Below are positions 55,366 to 63,647 of a DNA stretch of 64,000 bases, in pieces. The stretch comes from Vibrio sp. SCSIO 43137 (lineage in GTDB: Bacteria > Pseudomonadota > Gammaproteobacteria > Enterobacterales > Vibrionaceae): the NCBI RefSeq assembly GCF_028201475.1, contig NZ_CP116384.1, positions 992,001 through 1,056,000 of the forward strand, in the 5' to 3' direction. Under the pieces are notes generated by a model. It was not told the origin of the DNA and did no database searches. It was given only the letters and a program-made list of their open reading frames with translations. Within the stretch, counting starts at the first letter, position 1. The number at the start of each line of letters is the position of its first letter. The translations under genes and the position numbers were made by a program.

Positions 55366-55500
55366 AAAAAAAGGGGCACTATTGCCCCAAATCCTGACCC
55401 GTGAAGGAGTGGCCTGAGAGTAGAACCGGCAAACACATGCGAGGACGGTAGGCATATCTGGTTCGCTAGTTTTCCCCGGCGGCCGATCAGGTAAATCGGT
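55366..55500 (-). ncRNA. Candidate structured RNA with terminator, about 135 nt
   Basis: On the minus strand a perfect terminator, GGGGCA-ATAG-TGCCCC followed by seven T (55366-55388), ends a stretch with no ORF. Upstream are further possible stems: GAACC / GGTTC enclosing a small inner hairpin, and CCGAT / ATCGG near 55490. GC content is higher than in the flanking DNA. It could be a small RNA or a riboswitch-like leader for the TPR gene that ends prematurely. No known family is recognised and the 5' end is undefined. Confidence 0.45.
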
Positions 55501-55705
55501 ATTTATTTCAACGACACAATTGGGGAGCAGCACTATTGAAATCAATTACATAGTGATATCCTGACTAGCGACTAACTGAAAAAGAATACCGTGCCAGTTG
55601 ATTTTTCAACCGCGGCTCCCCAACAACCAAGATCCTAGATCGCCAAAAATTGATTTACAAGCAACAAACAGCGATCTTGATCTAAGAAAATTCATCTTAA
55701 TGCAT

Positions 55706-56389
55706 ATGACAAACAAAACTATTAAGACATTTGAATACTTACATGGGAAAGAATTCACCGAAAATTTGAAAAAGGTCACTGGTTGTAAAACATTTAAGCA
55801 ACTGGCGAAACTAACGGGCACCAATAAAGCCACCTTTAGTACATGGAATTTGCACAACAGAACGTCCCATGAGCTTATGGTCAGGCTGGCACTCCGGGAA
55901 GGCGTCCCCCTTGAAGAGCTAGCGCTTCAAGAACAAGAGCTGAAACAGTATCAGCAAAACAGAGCTAAGTTGCCAACTGAAACCGACCTTGGATATCAGT
56001 ATAAGATCACGCAAACTTCCGGCGCCGAAGAAATCGCCGAAAGTTCAAATTCTGATTATCTGGTCTCGCTGGATAGCTTTCAAATGCACAACGGCCAGTT
56101 ACAAACCAATGGAAAAACGCCCTATTCACTCAGGTTGTTCAAAAATTTTGCCATCGAAAATGCGAAGCTGATCGAAATTGTAAGCCGAAACTGCATTTAT
56201 CTCATAGATCAGAATTCGACCGATGCAGTATCAGGAAAATATCTTATTGATATAGACGGCCGACTTTCTGTTAACACCATTCAACGCCTGCCTAAAAAGC
56301 TGACTGTCGATTTCGAAGGAACGGTCGCTGAGGTCAGTGATAAAGATATAGAAGTAAAAGGTAAGGTTGTACTGACTCTAGAGGCATAA
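55706..56389 (+). CDS. Phage CI-like repressor protein
   Basis: About 227 residues from ATG 55706 (ATG 55700 is nearly as good; neither has a strong ribosome site). The N-terminal part (about 5-80) is a CI-type HTH: LKKVTGCKTFKQLAKLTGT, KATFSTWNLHNRTSHELMVR, then LREGVPLEEL. The C-terminal half (about 110-227) is a beta-rich S24/LexA-like domain without a clear Ser-Lys autocleavage pair. No phage genes flank it, so it is a solitary domesticated regulator. Its operator was not identified. The region 55500-55705 holds only its promoter. Confidence 0.8.
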   Translation: MTNKTIKTFEYLHGKEFTENLKKVTGCKTFKQLAKLTGTNKATFSTWNLHNRTSHELMVRLALREGVPLEELALQEQELKQYQQNRAKLPTETDLGYQYKITQTSGAEEIAESSNSDYLVSLDSFQMHNGQLQTNGKTPYSLRLFKNFAIENAKLIEIVSRNCIYLIDQNSTDAVSGKYLIDIDGRLSVNTIQRLPKKLTVDFEGTVAEVSDKDIEVKGKVVLTLEA

Positions 56390-56395
56390 AAACAT

Positions 56396-56425
56396 AATGA
56401 GAGCGTCTAAACGGAGGCTCTCATT
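56396..56425. terminator. Terminator between CI-like and Nudix genes
   Basis: AATGAGAGC / GCTCTCATT stem with a 12-base loop between convergent genes; it can act in both directions. Confidence 0.7.
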
Positions 56426-56451
56426 TGTTCACTAAAGATAGCTAAAGGCGA

Positions 56452-56970
56452 TCAGAGCATCTCTTCAGCTATACGACGCAACAGAAACGTTTCCCGTTCA
56501 ATACTCATGCCTTTTTTCGGGCTCTCAGCCATGGTCTTTTCGTTGTGGGCAATAGCCTGATGGATATTGATCCAGACAGGCCTCATTCCATTACTGACTT
56601 CATGGCTTTCCAGCGCAGTATCCCCCAACTCTTTATCGATATTGCAGGTGTAGCAGTAAGAGACCTGATGCATCACATCAGCACCAGCTTTATACCAGGG
56701 GCGATACTCTTCATAAGTACCGAATGGTTTAATATTACGAATATTTCTGGCCCCTGTCTCTTCTTCAAGCTCACGAATCAAACCGGATATTACCCCCTCT
56801 CCCTCATCCAGACCGCCACCGGGAATGGTGTAGTCATGATAACGCTCTGTATAAAGCATCAGAATATTTTCGCCGTCCAGCACAATGGCTCTCGCCGCAT
56901 CTCTTTTAAAAATGATTTTGTTCTCTAGCTGGTCAATATCCGGGTGGGTAGTGGTTTTCAGGTGTCGCAT
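56452..56970 (-). CDS. Nudix hydrolase
   Basis: 172 residues. The Nudix box is complete: GGGLDEGEGVISGLIRELEE then ETGA, matching G-x5-E-x7-RE-U-x-EE-x-GU. It hydrolyses nucleoside diphosphate derivatives; the exact substrate is unknown. The N-terminal extension DAARAIVLDGENILMLYTER is the usual first strand. It is alone, converging on the CI-like gene, with the polysaccharide deacetylase gene upstream on the same strand. Confidence 0.9.
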   Translation of the reverse strand: MRHLKTTTHPDIDQLENKIIFKRDAARAIVLDGENILMLYTERYHDYTIPGGGLDEGEGVISGLIRELEEETGARNIRNIKPFGTYEEYRPWYKAGADVMHQVSYCYTCNIDKELGDTALESHEVSNGMRPVWINIHQAIAHNEKTMAESPKKGMSIERETFLLRRIAEEML

Positions 56971-57029
56971 CAGAAAGTTCGGCTGGTAAAAAGTGCGCGC
57001 ATACTAGCACAATCCCTCTTGCAGCCAAA

Positions 57030-58088
57030 CTAATCTTGTAGTGAGTTGACCACCAGCCACTGATGGGAGAGCCAGAAATAAGGAAAGCCGTTTTTATGTG
57101 GCGCAGTGCAGTTCACTCTGTGTCTGCCGTTGCGGTTAAACGCAGGAGGGAAAGCAACAAACTGCCTTTCAGATAACCACTCCATTTCTATCGGTTTACC
57201 GGAAAAATAACATCTGAGCTGACTAAGATTGATTTCGGCGGAAGGGTAAAGCGTCACTGGTAACGGCTGCTCTGCTGCCGATATCACAGGATCCGGCAGG
57301 CTGAAATAGTCTACCGGCATAGGCAAGGCACTTATTTTATAACGAAGAGACTGCGCAGAGGCATAGTTGCCCGCAGCATTAAACCTTGGCAGAGCCTGCC
57401 AGTCACTGTATTCCCCGATAGAGCCTGACTGCTGGCCAAAGGCAATATAGCCCTGCTCAGACAACCACTGCTTTAGCTGATTGTTATATTCACCAAACGG
57501 GTAGGCAAAAAGCTTGGGCGCAACACCAATCTGCTGGCGTATCCGCTTTTGTGCCTTATTAATATCCTGTTTCGCCTGTTCCAGCCACGCCTGATCACTC
57601 AAGGCTTCACTGACTAAATGGCGGTGCTCAGTAGTGTGATTGGCAATAGTCCCCCCGTTTCGGGACATTTCCCTTAGCTGCTGCCAGTTACAAAAACCGC
57701 GGTAGTTATCGTCAATAGGTTGGGTAGAAAGGAAAACCGTAAAAGGCAGACCGCGTTTTTTAAGCTCCGGATAAGCAACATTGCAAACCGACTCAAAGCC
57801 ATCATCAAAAGTAATAGCCAGACTTTTTCTGTTTAGCGGTTTTCCTGAACGGAGCTGTTCCACAGCCTGTTGTAGATCAACAATCTCATAGTCCTGCTCA
57901 GCAAAATAGTCGAGCTGGTTGCTGAAGTCTTCCGGGCTGGTTGAGGTAGTAAACGGCGTTTGGTCAGAAATATGGTGGTAGAGAAGCACATTAAACGAGG
58001 CCGCATAGCTTACGGATGACCAGACCACCAAGGCAGCCTGAATCAGCAGGCTAAACCCAGTCGGCTTGAGCTTGGATAGAAATTGCAT
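57030..58088 (-). CDS. Exported polysaccharide deacetylase family protein
   Basis: 352 residues from ATG 58088 (GGAG six bases upstream). A signal or anchor (about 10-32), then a NodB-type carbohydrate esterase 4 domain (about 33-250): VLLYHHISD, the Asp pair in LAITFDDGFESV, and the His pair in NHTTEHRHLV. The FAYPFGEYN segment is the fourth motif. The order is that of PgaB-like deacetylases of beta-1,6-GlcNAc or chitin-derived glycans. The C-terminal 90 residues form an extra beta-rich domain. The gene starts inside the end of the GntR gene (38-bp overlap). Confidence 0.87.
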   Translation of the reverse strand: MQFLSKLKPTGFSLLIQAALVVWSSVSYAASFNVLLYHHISDQTPFTTSTSPEDFSNQLDYFAEQDYEIVDLQQAVEQLRSGKPLNRKSLAITFDDGFESVCNVAYPELKKRGLPFTVFLSTQPIDDNYRGFCNWQQLREMSRNGGTIANHTTEHRHLVSEALSDQAWLEQAKQDINKAQKRIRQQIGVAPKLFAYPFGEYNNQLKQWLSEQGYIAFGQQSGSIGEYSDWQALPRFNAAGNYASAQSLRYKISALPMPVDYFSLPDPVISAAEQPLPVTLYPSAEINLSQLRCYFSGKPIEMEWLSERQFVAFPPAFNRNGRHRVNCTAPHKNGFPYFWLSHQWLVVNSLQD

Positions 58089-58803
58089 CTTGTCTCCAGT
58101 ACTCCATATCAGCACAAAGAGGTTTCCCGTCTCTGCCATAAAAAACTTTCTTCACCAGTATAGCGGCTGTACCTGAGGTCGCTCTTAACTGCACGGCAAT
58201 ATCGCCTGTCAACGCAGTTACGCTCAGTTGATAGCGGCACGATAAAAATTCTGAGGCAGGATTTTCAGAGTAGATTTGGCTTAGCGGTAAAGATAAATCA
58301 GCCGCACTAAGTATCGGTGCCAACCGGCTGACAGCGTAATGGTGTGAGTAACAAACCGGCCTTTTCTCCAAAGATTTTATCCGCACCAGCTCAGTAACAT
58401 CACTAAACGGTGCCAGAGACAACAACTGAGTGGCCTGCTTATTAGCCAGTTTCTCTTTACAGGAAATAAGCTCTGTTTCACCGCTGCGCTGCTGAGATTC
58501 AGCAAGCGATATAAAGCCTATTTTAGCCAGAGGGTCGTACTTAAGTGGCTCAGAAGAGATAAACCAGCCACGCCGGTCTTCCCGGTAAATAATGCCTTCG
58601 GCTTCAAGTGTCGCTAAGGCTTCACGCAGGGTCACTCTGGTGGTCTCAAACATTTCCGCAAGTTTACGCTCGGCAGGCAACTTCTGTCCTGCGCTGAGCA
58701 CACCAGCTTCAATCTGTTCAGTTATGGCTTGCTTAATTTTGATGTACTGCACGAGGTTTCCGCTATAACACTGTTTATGCAGAGCTATTTTAGAGATTCG
58801 CAC
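58051..58803 (-). CDS. GntR-family regulator with UTRA domain (HutC/PhnF type)
   Basis: 250 residues from GTG 58803 (AGGAAG upstream). A winged HTH (about 18-85: YIKIKQAITEQIEAGVLSAG, PAERKLAEMFETTRVTLREA) and a UTRA ligand domain (about 95-245: ELVRIKSLEKRPVCYSHHYA, VKKVFYGRDGKPLCADMEYW). UTRA proteins sense sugars, amino acids or phosphonates; the coupled polysaccharide deacetylase points to a sugar or glycan ligand. It is translationally coupled to that gene. Confidence 0.88.
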   Translation of the reverse strand: MRISKIALHKQCYSGNLVQYIKIKQAITEQIEAGVLSAGQKLPAERKLAEMFETTRVTLREALATLEAEGIIYREDRRGWFISSEPLKYDPLAKIGFISLAESQQRSGETELISCKEKLANKQATQLLSLAPFSDVTELVRIKSLEKRPVCYSHHYAVSRLAPILSAADLSLPLSQIYSENPASEFLSCRYQLSVTALTGDIAVQLRATSGTAAILVKKVFYGRDGKPLCADMEYWRQDAISIQAQADWV

Positions 58804-58989
58804 TACTTCCTGCCATAGCTAATTTCCTTAAAGCGAATTTTTCATCATCGCCGGCGGCAAATTGTTTGCTTGTGTTTAAGGGCAAAAAGCCGCAGAATGC
58901 GCGCTTGCTCTTCAGGCCGGATCTGAAGCCACAGCAGAAAGTCACCTTTCTTCTGATATTACCTCACCTTTATACGAGTAACTTTATCT

Positions 58990-60345
58990 ATGAACTTTGC
59001 CTCCCTTGGCCTTTGCCCTGAAATTCTTCGCGCCGTAGAAGAACAGGGATACTCCGACCCGACCCCGATACAGCAGCAAGCCATTCCGGCCATACTGCAA
59101 GGAAAGGATGTGATGGCCGCGGCACAAACCGGCACTGGGAAAACGGCAGGCTTCACTTTGCCTCTGCTGGAGCGCCTGAGGCAAGGGCCAAGAACCAAAG
59201 GCAACCATGTTCGCGCACTGGTTCTGACACCAACGCGGGAGCTGGCAGCGCAGATTCAGGAGAATGTCGATAAATATAGCCGCCATCTACGCCTTAACAG
59301 CACAGTGGTGTTCGGTGGGGTAAAAATCAATCCACAAATGATGAGGCTGAGAAAGGGCGCTGATGTGCTGGTTGCTACACCGGGCCGGCTGCTCGATTTG
59401 CATCAGCAAAATGCTATCCACTTTTCTCAGTTGGAAGTGCTGGTACTGGATGAAGCTGACCGTATGCTGGATATGGGCTTTATCCGCGACATTAAGAAGA
59501 TACTGGCACTACTACCAGCCAAGCGTCAGAACCTGCTGTTTTCTGCCACCTTCTCCAGCGAGATTCGCGATCTGGCTAAAGGGTTGGTAAATAATCCGGT
59601 TGAAATTTCAGTAAACCCGGAAAACTCCACAGCCCATACCGTAGATCAGTTTATCTATCCTGCTGATAAGCGCAAAAAAGCCCCTATGCTGGCGACGCTG
59701 ATTAAACAGAATGACTGGAAACAAGTATTGGTGTTTACCCGCACCAAGCATGGTGCCAACAGGCTTGCTTTCTATCTAAATAAAGAAGAGATTACCGCTG
59801 CACCCATCCACGGTAACAAGAGTCAGGGAGCAAGAACCCGCGCACTGGCTGAGTTTAAGTCAGGTGAAACCCGGGTTCTGGTTGCGACAGATATCGCTGC
59901 GCGCGGAATAGATATTCCTCAGTTGCCTCAGGTGGTCAATTATGATCTGCCTAATGTCAGCGAAGATTATGTACACAGAATCGGCAGAACCGGCCGGGCA
60001 GGCGAAACCGGCAAAGCCATTTCACTGGTGACGGCAGAAGAGGCGTCTGAATTATTCGGAATCGAAAGGCTGATTCAGAAAGTACTACCACGTCTTGAAC
60101 TGGAAGGTTTTAAACCCGTCAATGAGCTGCCTGAATCGGTTCTGGATACGCGGCCGGTTAAGCCTAAGAAAGCGAAAAAGCCCAAAAAACCAAAACAACC
60201 GAAAGCGGAACACGCTGACGGACAACGTTCAGGCAGTAATGCTAAAGGACACAAACCGGCAGGTAAAAACCGCCGTAAGTTTACTGGGGGGCAGAAAGGT
60301 AAAAGCCATTCCGCTAAAAAACCTGCCAGACGCAAAACTGACTGA
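58990..60345 (+). CDS. rhlE: DEAD-box RNA helicase RhlE
   Basis: 451 residues. Helicase motifs are [67 protein letters not shown] and [13 protein letters not shown]. The core (about 1-375) is followed by a Lys/Pro-rich tail ([17 protein letters not shown] and beyond) and no RNA-recognition domain, the usual RhlE layout. It assists ribosome assembly and RNA decay with DeaD and other helicases. It stands alone with its own terminator. Confidence 0.93.
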   Translation: MNFASLGLCPEILRAVEEQGYSDPTPIQQQAIPAILQGKDVMAAAQTGTGKTAGFTLPLLERLRQGPRTKGNHVRALVLTPTRELAAQIQENVDKYSRHLRLNSTVVFGGVKINPQMMRLRKGADVLVATPGRLLDLHQQNAIHFSQLEVLVLDEADRMLDMGFIRDIKKILALLPAKRQNLLFSATFSSEIRDLAKGLVNNPVEISVNPENSTAHTVDQFIYPADKRKKAPMLATLIKQNDWKQVLVFTRTKHGANRLAFYLNKEEITAAPIHGNKSQGARTRALAEFKSGETRVLVATDIAARGIDIPQLPQVVNYDLPNVSEDYVHRIGRTGRAGETGKAISLVTAEEASELFGIERLIQKVLPRLELEGFKPVNELPESVLDTRPVKPKKAKKPKKPKQPKAEHADGQRSGSNAKGHKPAGKNRRKFTGGQKGKSHSAKKPARRKTD

Positions 60346-60372
60346 TATAAACCATCTGAAAAGATCCAGGTA

Positions 60373-60396
60373 ACAGAAGAGCCCCCGCTCTTCTGT
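60373..60396 (+). terminator. Terminator after rhlE
   Basis: Ten-base stem ACAGAAGAGC / GCTCTTCTGT with a CCCC loop, then TTCATTT. Confidence 0.85.
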
Positions 60397-60584
60397 TTCA
60401 TTTCCGCTGTATCAAATTCGATACAACATGGTGCTTACTCTTCCTGACGCTATTAAGCAGCCCGAAATAGCCTATCTTTACAATTAGAATCACAACACAG
60501 ATACCTTGATAAGAGTAAGCGTCAAGCTTTCATATTTTATAAAGCAGTGGGAATTTAAGTCGCAATGGTTGCGTCAGGAGAAGC

Positions 60585-62186
60585 ATGGCCCCACAGTTAC
60601 TCTCCATTCATTACAGCGATCCGCTATGGATAGCTATCGCGTTTCTCTGCGGGCTGGCCGTTAAAGCGATAAGGCTTCCGCCGCTGGTCGGTTTTCTGCT
60701 TGCCGGTTATCTTCTCAGTGCACTTGGGGCCGAAGGCGGCCAGTTTCTCGGTGCCATGGCCGATCTGGGCATTACTTTGCTTCTGTTCTCTATCGGATTA
60801 AAACTGAAATTAAAGTCTCTTGCCCGCCCGGAAGTATGGGGCGTTGCCACACTGCATATGGCCATAGTGACCGGCCTCTACTCCCTGTTTATCGTACTGC
60901 TTTCTTACACTACCCTGCCCCTTGTCAGCGGTATATCCCGTGAAACAGCAGTAATGATCGCTTTTGCCCTCTCTTTTTCAAGTACGGTATTTGCCGTCAA
61001 AGTACTGGATGAGATGGGGGCAATGAATGCCAGACACGGGCAGACAGCTGTAGGTGTTTTGGTTATTCAGGATATTGCCGCGGTTATTTTTATAGCCGTG
61101 TCGCTGGCAAAACTTCCCTCTCTGTGGGCCTGCTCCCTTATCCTGCTTTTCCCCTTGCGGGTTATTTTGTGGAAAGTAATGAACCGGGTCGGCCACGGTG
61201 AACTTCTGATTTTATTTGGCATCACCCTTGCGTTAATTGGCGCGGATCTGTTTGAACTGCTGGGTATTAAAGAGGATGTCGGTGCACTGGTGTTTGGTAT
61301 GTTGCTGGCAAACCACCCCAGAGCCAATGAGATGACCAAAGCACTGCTTGGGTTTAAAGAGCTGTTTCTGGTCGGCTTCTTTCTGACTATCGGAATGACA
61401 GCAGTACCTGATATTTTCGAGCTGTTTATCGCCCTGTTGTTTGTATTTGTTCTGCCCGTTAAAGTTGCCCTCTATTTCGGCCTGTTTAGTCTTTTCTGCC
61501 TGCGCACCAGTACCGCATGGCGAACTTCGCTAAATCTGGCCAACTACAGTGAGTTCGGTCTGATAGTCAGCGCAATCGCGGTCTCCTCCGGCTTGCTAAG
61601 CCATCAATGGCTCTCTGTTCTGGCGATGGCACTTTCCCTCTCTTTTCTGGCGTCCGCGCCGATTATAAACGCAAGGGATCCTTTGTACCGTAAATGGCGT
61701 CACCGGCTTAAGATATTTGAGCGTAAACGTCGCTTAGCGGGAGAAGAGAATCTGGAGCTGGCCCATGTGCGCGCGGTAGTATTTGGTATGGGAAGAACCG
61801 GCGTGGCAGCCTACAACACCCTCAACCGATCTTATGCCGGTTATGTGGTTGGTGTTGAGCTTGACCGGGAAAAGGCCAAAAAGCTCAATGCCGCCGGACG
61901 CAGTGTGGTCAACGGCGATGCCACTAATCCGGACTTCTGGCTAAGGGCGCCTGAGCTACATCATGGTCTGGAGTGGGTGCTGCTGACACTACCGAAACAT
62001 AAAGCCAATATTAATGCGGTAATGAGGCTGCGTGAGTTGGGTTATCAGGGACGTATTGCCGTCACAACCCGCTATCAGGATGAAGAGCAGGAACTAAAAG
62101 CCCTCGGGGTAGATCATACCTTTAATATCTATAGTGAAGCCGGGCTGGGCTTTGCCAATGAGTTGCAAATTGTGGTCAGAAAATAG
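60585..62186 (+). CDS. Kef-type K+/H+ antiporter (CPA2) with TrkA-N domain
   Basis: 533 residues. An N-terminal Na+/H+ exchanger-type membrane domain with about 12 helices (about 10-365; LLFSIGLKLKLKSLARPEVW, ALSFSSTVFAVKVLDEMGAM, GLIVSAIAVSSGLLS) is followed by a cytoplasmic TrkA-N/RCK nucleotide-binding domain (about 395-515; VVFGMGRTGVAAYN with the Rossmann GxGxxG). This is the YbaL/KefB-like layout, controlling potassium or cation efflux with a redox or nucleotide gate. No KefF partner is next to it. Confidence 0.88.
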   Translation: MAPQLLSIHYSDPLWIAIAFLCGLAVKAIRLPPLVGFLLAGYLLSALGAEGGQFLGAMADLGITLLLFSIGLKLKLKSLARPEVWGVATLHMAIVTGLYSLFIVLLSYTTLPLVSGISRETAVMIAFALSFSSTVFAVKVLDEMGAMNARHGQTAVGVLVIQDIAAVIFIAVSLAKLPSLWACSLILLFPLRVILWKVMNRVGHGELLILFGITLALIGADLFELLGIKEDVGALVFGMLLANHPRANEMTKALLGFKELFLVGFFLTIGMTAVPDIFELFIALLFVFVLPVKVALYFGLFSLFCLRTSTAWRTSLNLANYSEFGLIVSAIAVSSGLLSHQWLSVLAMALSLSFLASAPIINARDPLYRKWRHRLKIFERKRRLAGEENLELAHVRAVVFGMGRTGVAAYNTLNRSYAGYVVGVELDREKAKKLNAAGRSVVNGDATNPDFWLRAPELHHGLEWVLLTLPKHKANINAVMRLRELGYQGRIAVTTRYQDEEQELKALGVDHTFNIYSEAGLGFANELQIVVRK

Positions 62187-62192
62187 TCAGGC

Positions 62193-63503
62193 TCAGGACT
62201 CACTATAGCGCTCAATTCGGTTTCTGCCGTTTGTCTTTGCACGGTACATGGCGATATCTGCATTCTGTATCAGTCGTTGTCTGGTTGCGGCGTGATTTGG
62301 ATATAAGGCAATGCCCATACTGACCGTCAGGCAAACGCAACTGTTTTCCGTCAGCATGATCCGGTTTTGATTTATGGTCTGACGCAGGTTTTCAGCAACC
62401 ACCATCGCCGTCTCTTCATTCAGGCCGGGTAGCATCACCAGAAACTCTTCCCCACCCCAGCGAAACAGCAGATCATCAGCACGAAGGTTTTTCTGGATAT
62501 TGTTAACAAACGCTTTCAACACCTCGTCACCGGCACTGTGGCCATGTTCATCGTTCACTTTTTTGAAGTAATCTATATCAAGAAGCAATACAGCAAAGCC
62601 TGTGCCATTGAGTCTTGCTGTCCTTAGCTGCTCGTCAATAGATTCTTTTGCCACCCGACGGTTAAACGCTCCGGTGAGTTCATCCGTGGCGGCCTGACTC
62701 TCCAGCCGCTCCTGAAGCTTTACCTGATCCGTAACATTCTGCACCATGCCTACGGCCACAAGAGGCGTTCCGTCTTTTTTGTACTCGCTGACCTTTCCTC
62801 TGTCATGAACCCATATATAGTGCCCAGCCCGGTTTCTCAGCCGGTATATAGCCTCGTACCTGTCGAGATTTCCGGCCAGATGATCATTGAGATTGGCCAT
62901 CACACGTTCGGCATCATCTTTATGGATAGCATCAGCCCAAAAGCTGACGTCTTTTACCACCTCTTCCGGTCCAAACCCTCTCATCTGTTTCAGTTTAGGG
63001 CTGACATACAGCTCTCCGCTCTGAATACTCCATTGCCAGACACCGTCAGTCGCCTCATTCAGGGCGTACCAGAGGCTGTGCTTATGATCTTTTAATTCGT
63101 TGTCTATCACCACCCGGGAAGTAATATCACGGGCAACAGAGAGAAAGTAGCCCTCACCAGTACAGTTAAAGTAACTGGTGCGCACTTCAACAGGAAATAC
63201 ACTGCCGTCACTGCGTTTATGACGACCGATAAACAGATAAGGCTGATGAGCTTGCTTAATAACTTGTGAAATTTCACTCCACTGAGGCAGATTAATAACA
63301 TCTTCCTGCAGGCTTAACACCGAACGGTTTAACACCTCCTCTTCCTCCATCTTTAATGACTCACAACCAGCCTTATTTACAAACAAAATATTGGAAGTTT
63401 CAGGATCAATCAGAAAGATGGCATCAGGCAGGTTTTGTAACAGGCAGGCGTCAAGAATGTCATGTGGTGTCCTTGTCTCACAGGTTTTCCAGCGACTGCT
63501 CAT
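62193..63503 (-). CDS. PAS-PAS-GGDEF diguanylate cyclase
   Basis: 436 residues without membrane helices. Two PAS domains (about 15-130: LPDAIFLIDPETSNILFVNK; about 145-265: GVWQWSIQSGELYVSPKLKQ with PAC) are followed by GGDEF (about 275-436). The active-site GGEEF is at 350-354, and the inhibitory RxxD (RADD, 341-344) is correctly placed. A cytoplasmic, PAS-sensing c-di-GMP synthase is expected. It is transcribed towards the antiporter gene with only 6 bp between stop codons. Confidence 0.92.
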   Translation of the reverse strand: MSSRWKTCETRTPHDILDACLLQNLPDAIFLIDPETSNILFVNKAGCESLKMEEEEVLNRSVLSLQEDVINLPQWSEISQVIKQAHQPYLFIGRHKRSDGSVFPVEVRTSYFNCTGEGYFLSVARDITSRVVIDNELKDHKHSLWYALNEATDGVWQWSIQSGELYVSPKLKQMRGFGPEEVVKDVSFWADAIHKDDAERVMANLNDHLAGNLDRYEAIYRLRNRAGHYIWVHDRGKVSEYKKDGTPLVAVGMVQNVTDQVKLQERLESQAATDELTGAFNRRVAKESIDEQLRTARLNGTGFAVLLLDIDYFKKVNDEHGHSAGDEVLKAFVNNIQKNLRADDLLFRWGGEEFLVMLPGLNEETAMVVAENLRQTINQNRIMLTENSCVCLTVSMGIALYPNHAATRQRLIQNADIAMYRAKTNGRNRIERYSES

Positions 63504-63647
63504 TCTCTTATCTCCTGCCCGATCTCTGCTCAGGCTTAATCCACGCAGAATAACTCGTTATGTAAATTAACCTTAGCTCGTTATGGAACAAATATCACTA
63601 CTGATAGTTTTATAAGTTCGGCCAAATCATAGCTTATTGGTAATAAA

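Noticed and set aside
55366..55500. TPP or cobalamin riboswitch
   Set aside because: Fragments such as CTGAGA and ACCTGATC are present but on opposite strands and in the wrong order, so the consensus is not met.
55072..55545. 157-codon minus-strand ORF over the TPR gene start and the RNA candidate
   Set aside because: It overlaps the signal-peptide region of the TPR gene in another frame and contains the terminator; composition is not protein-like.
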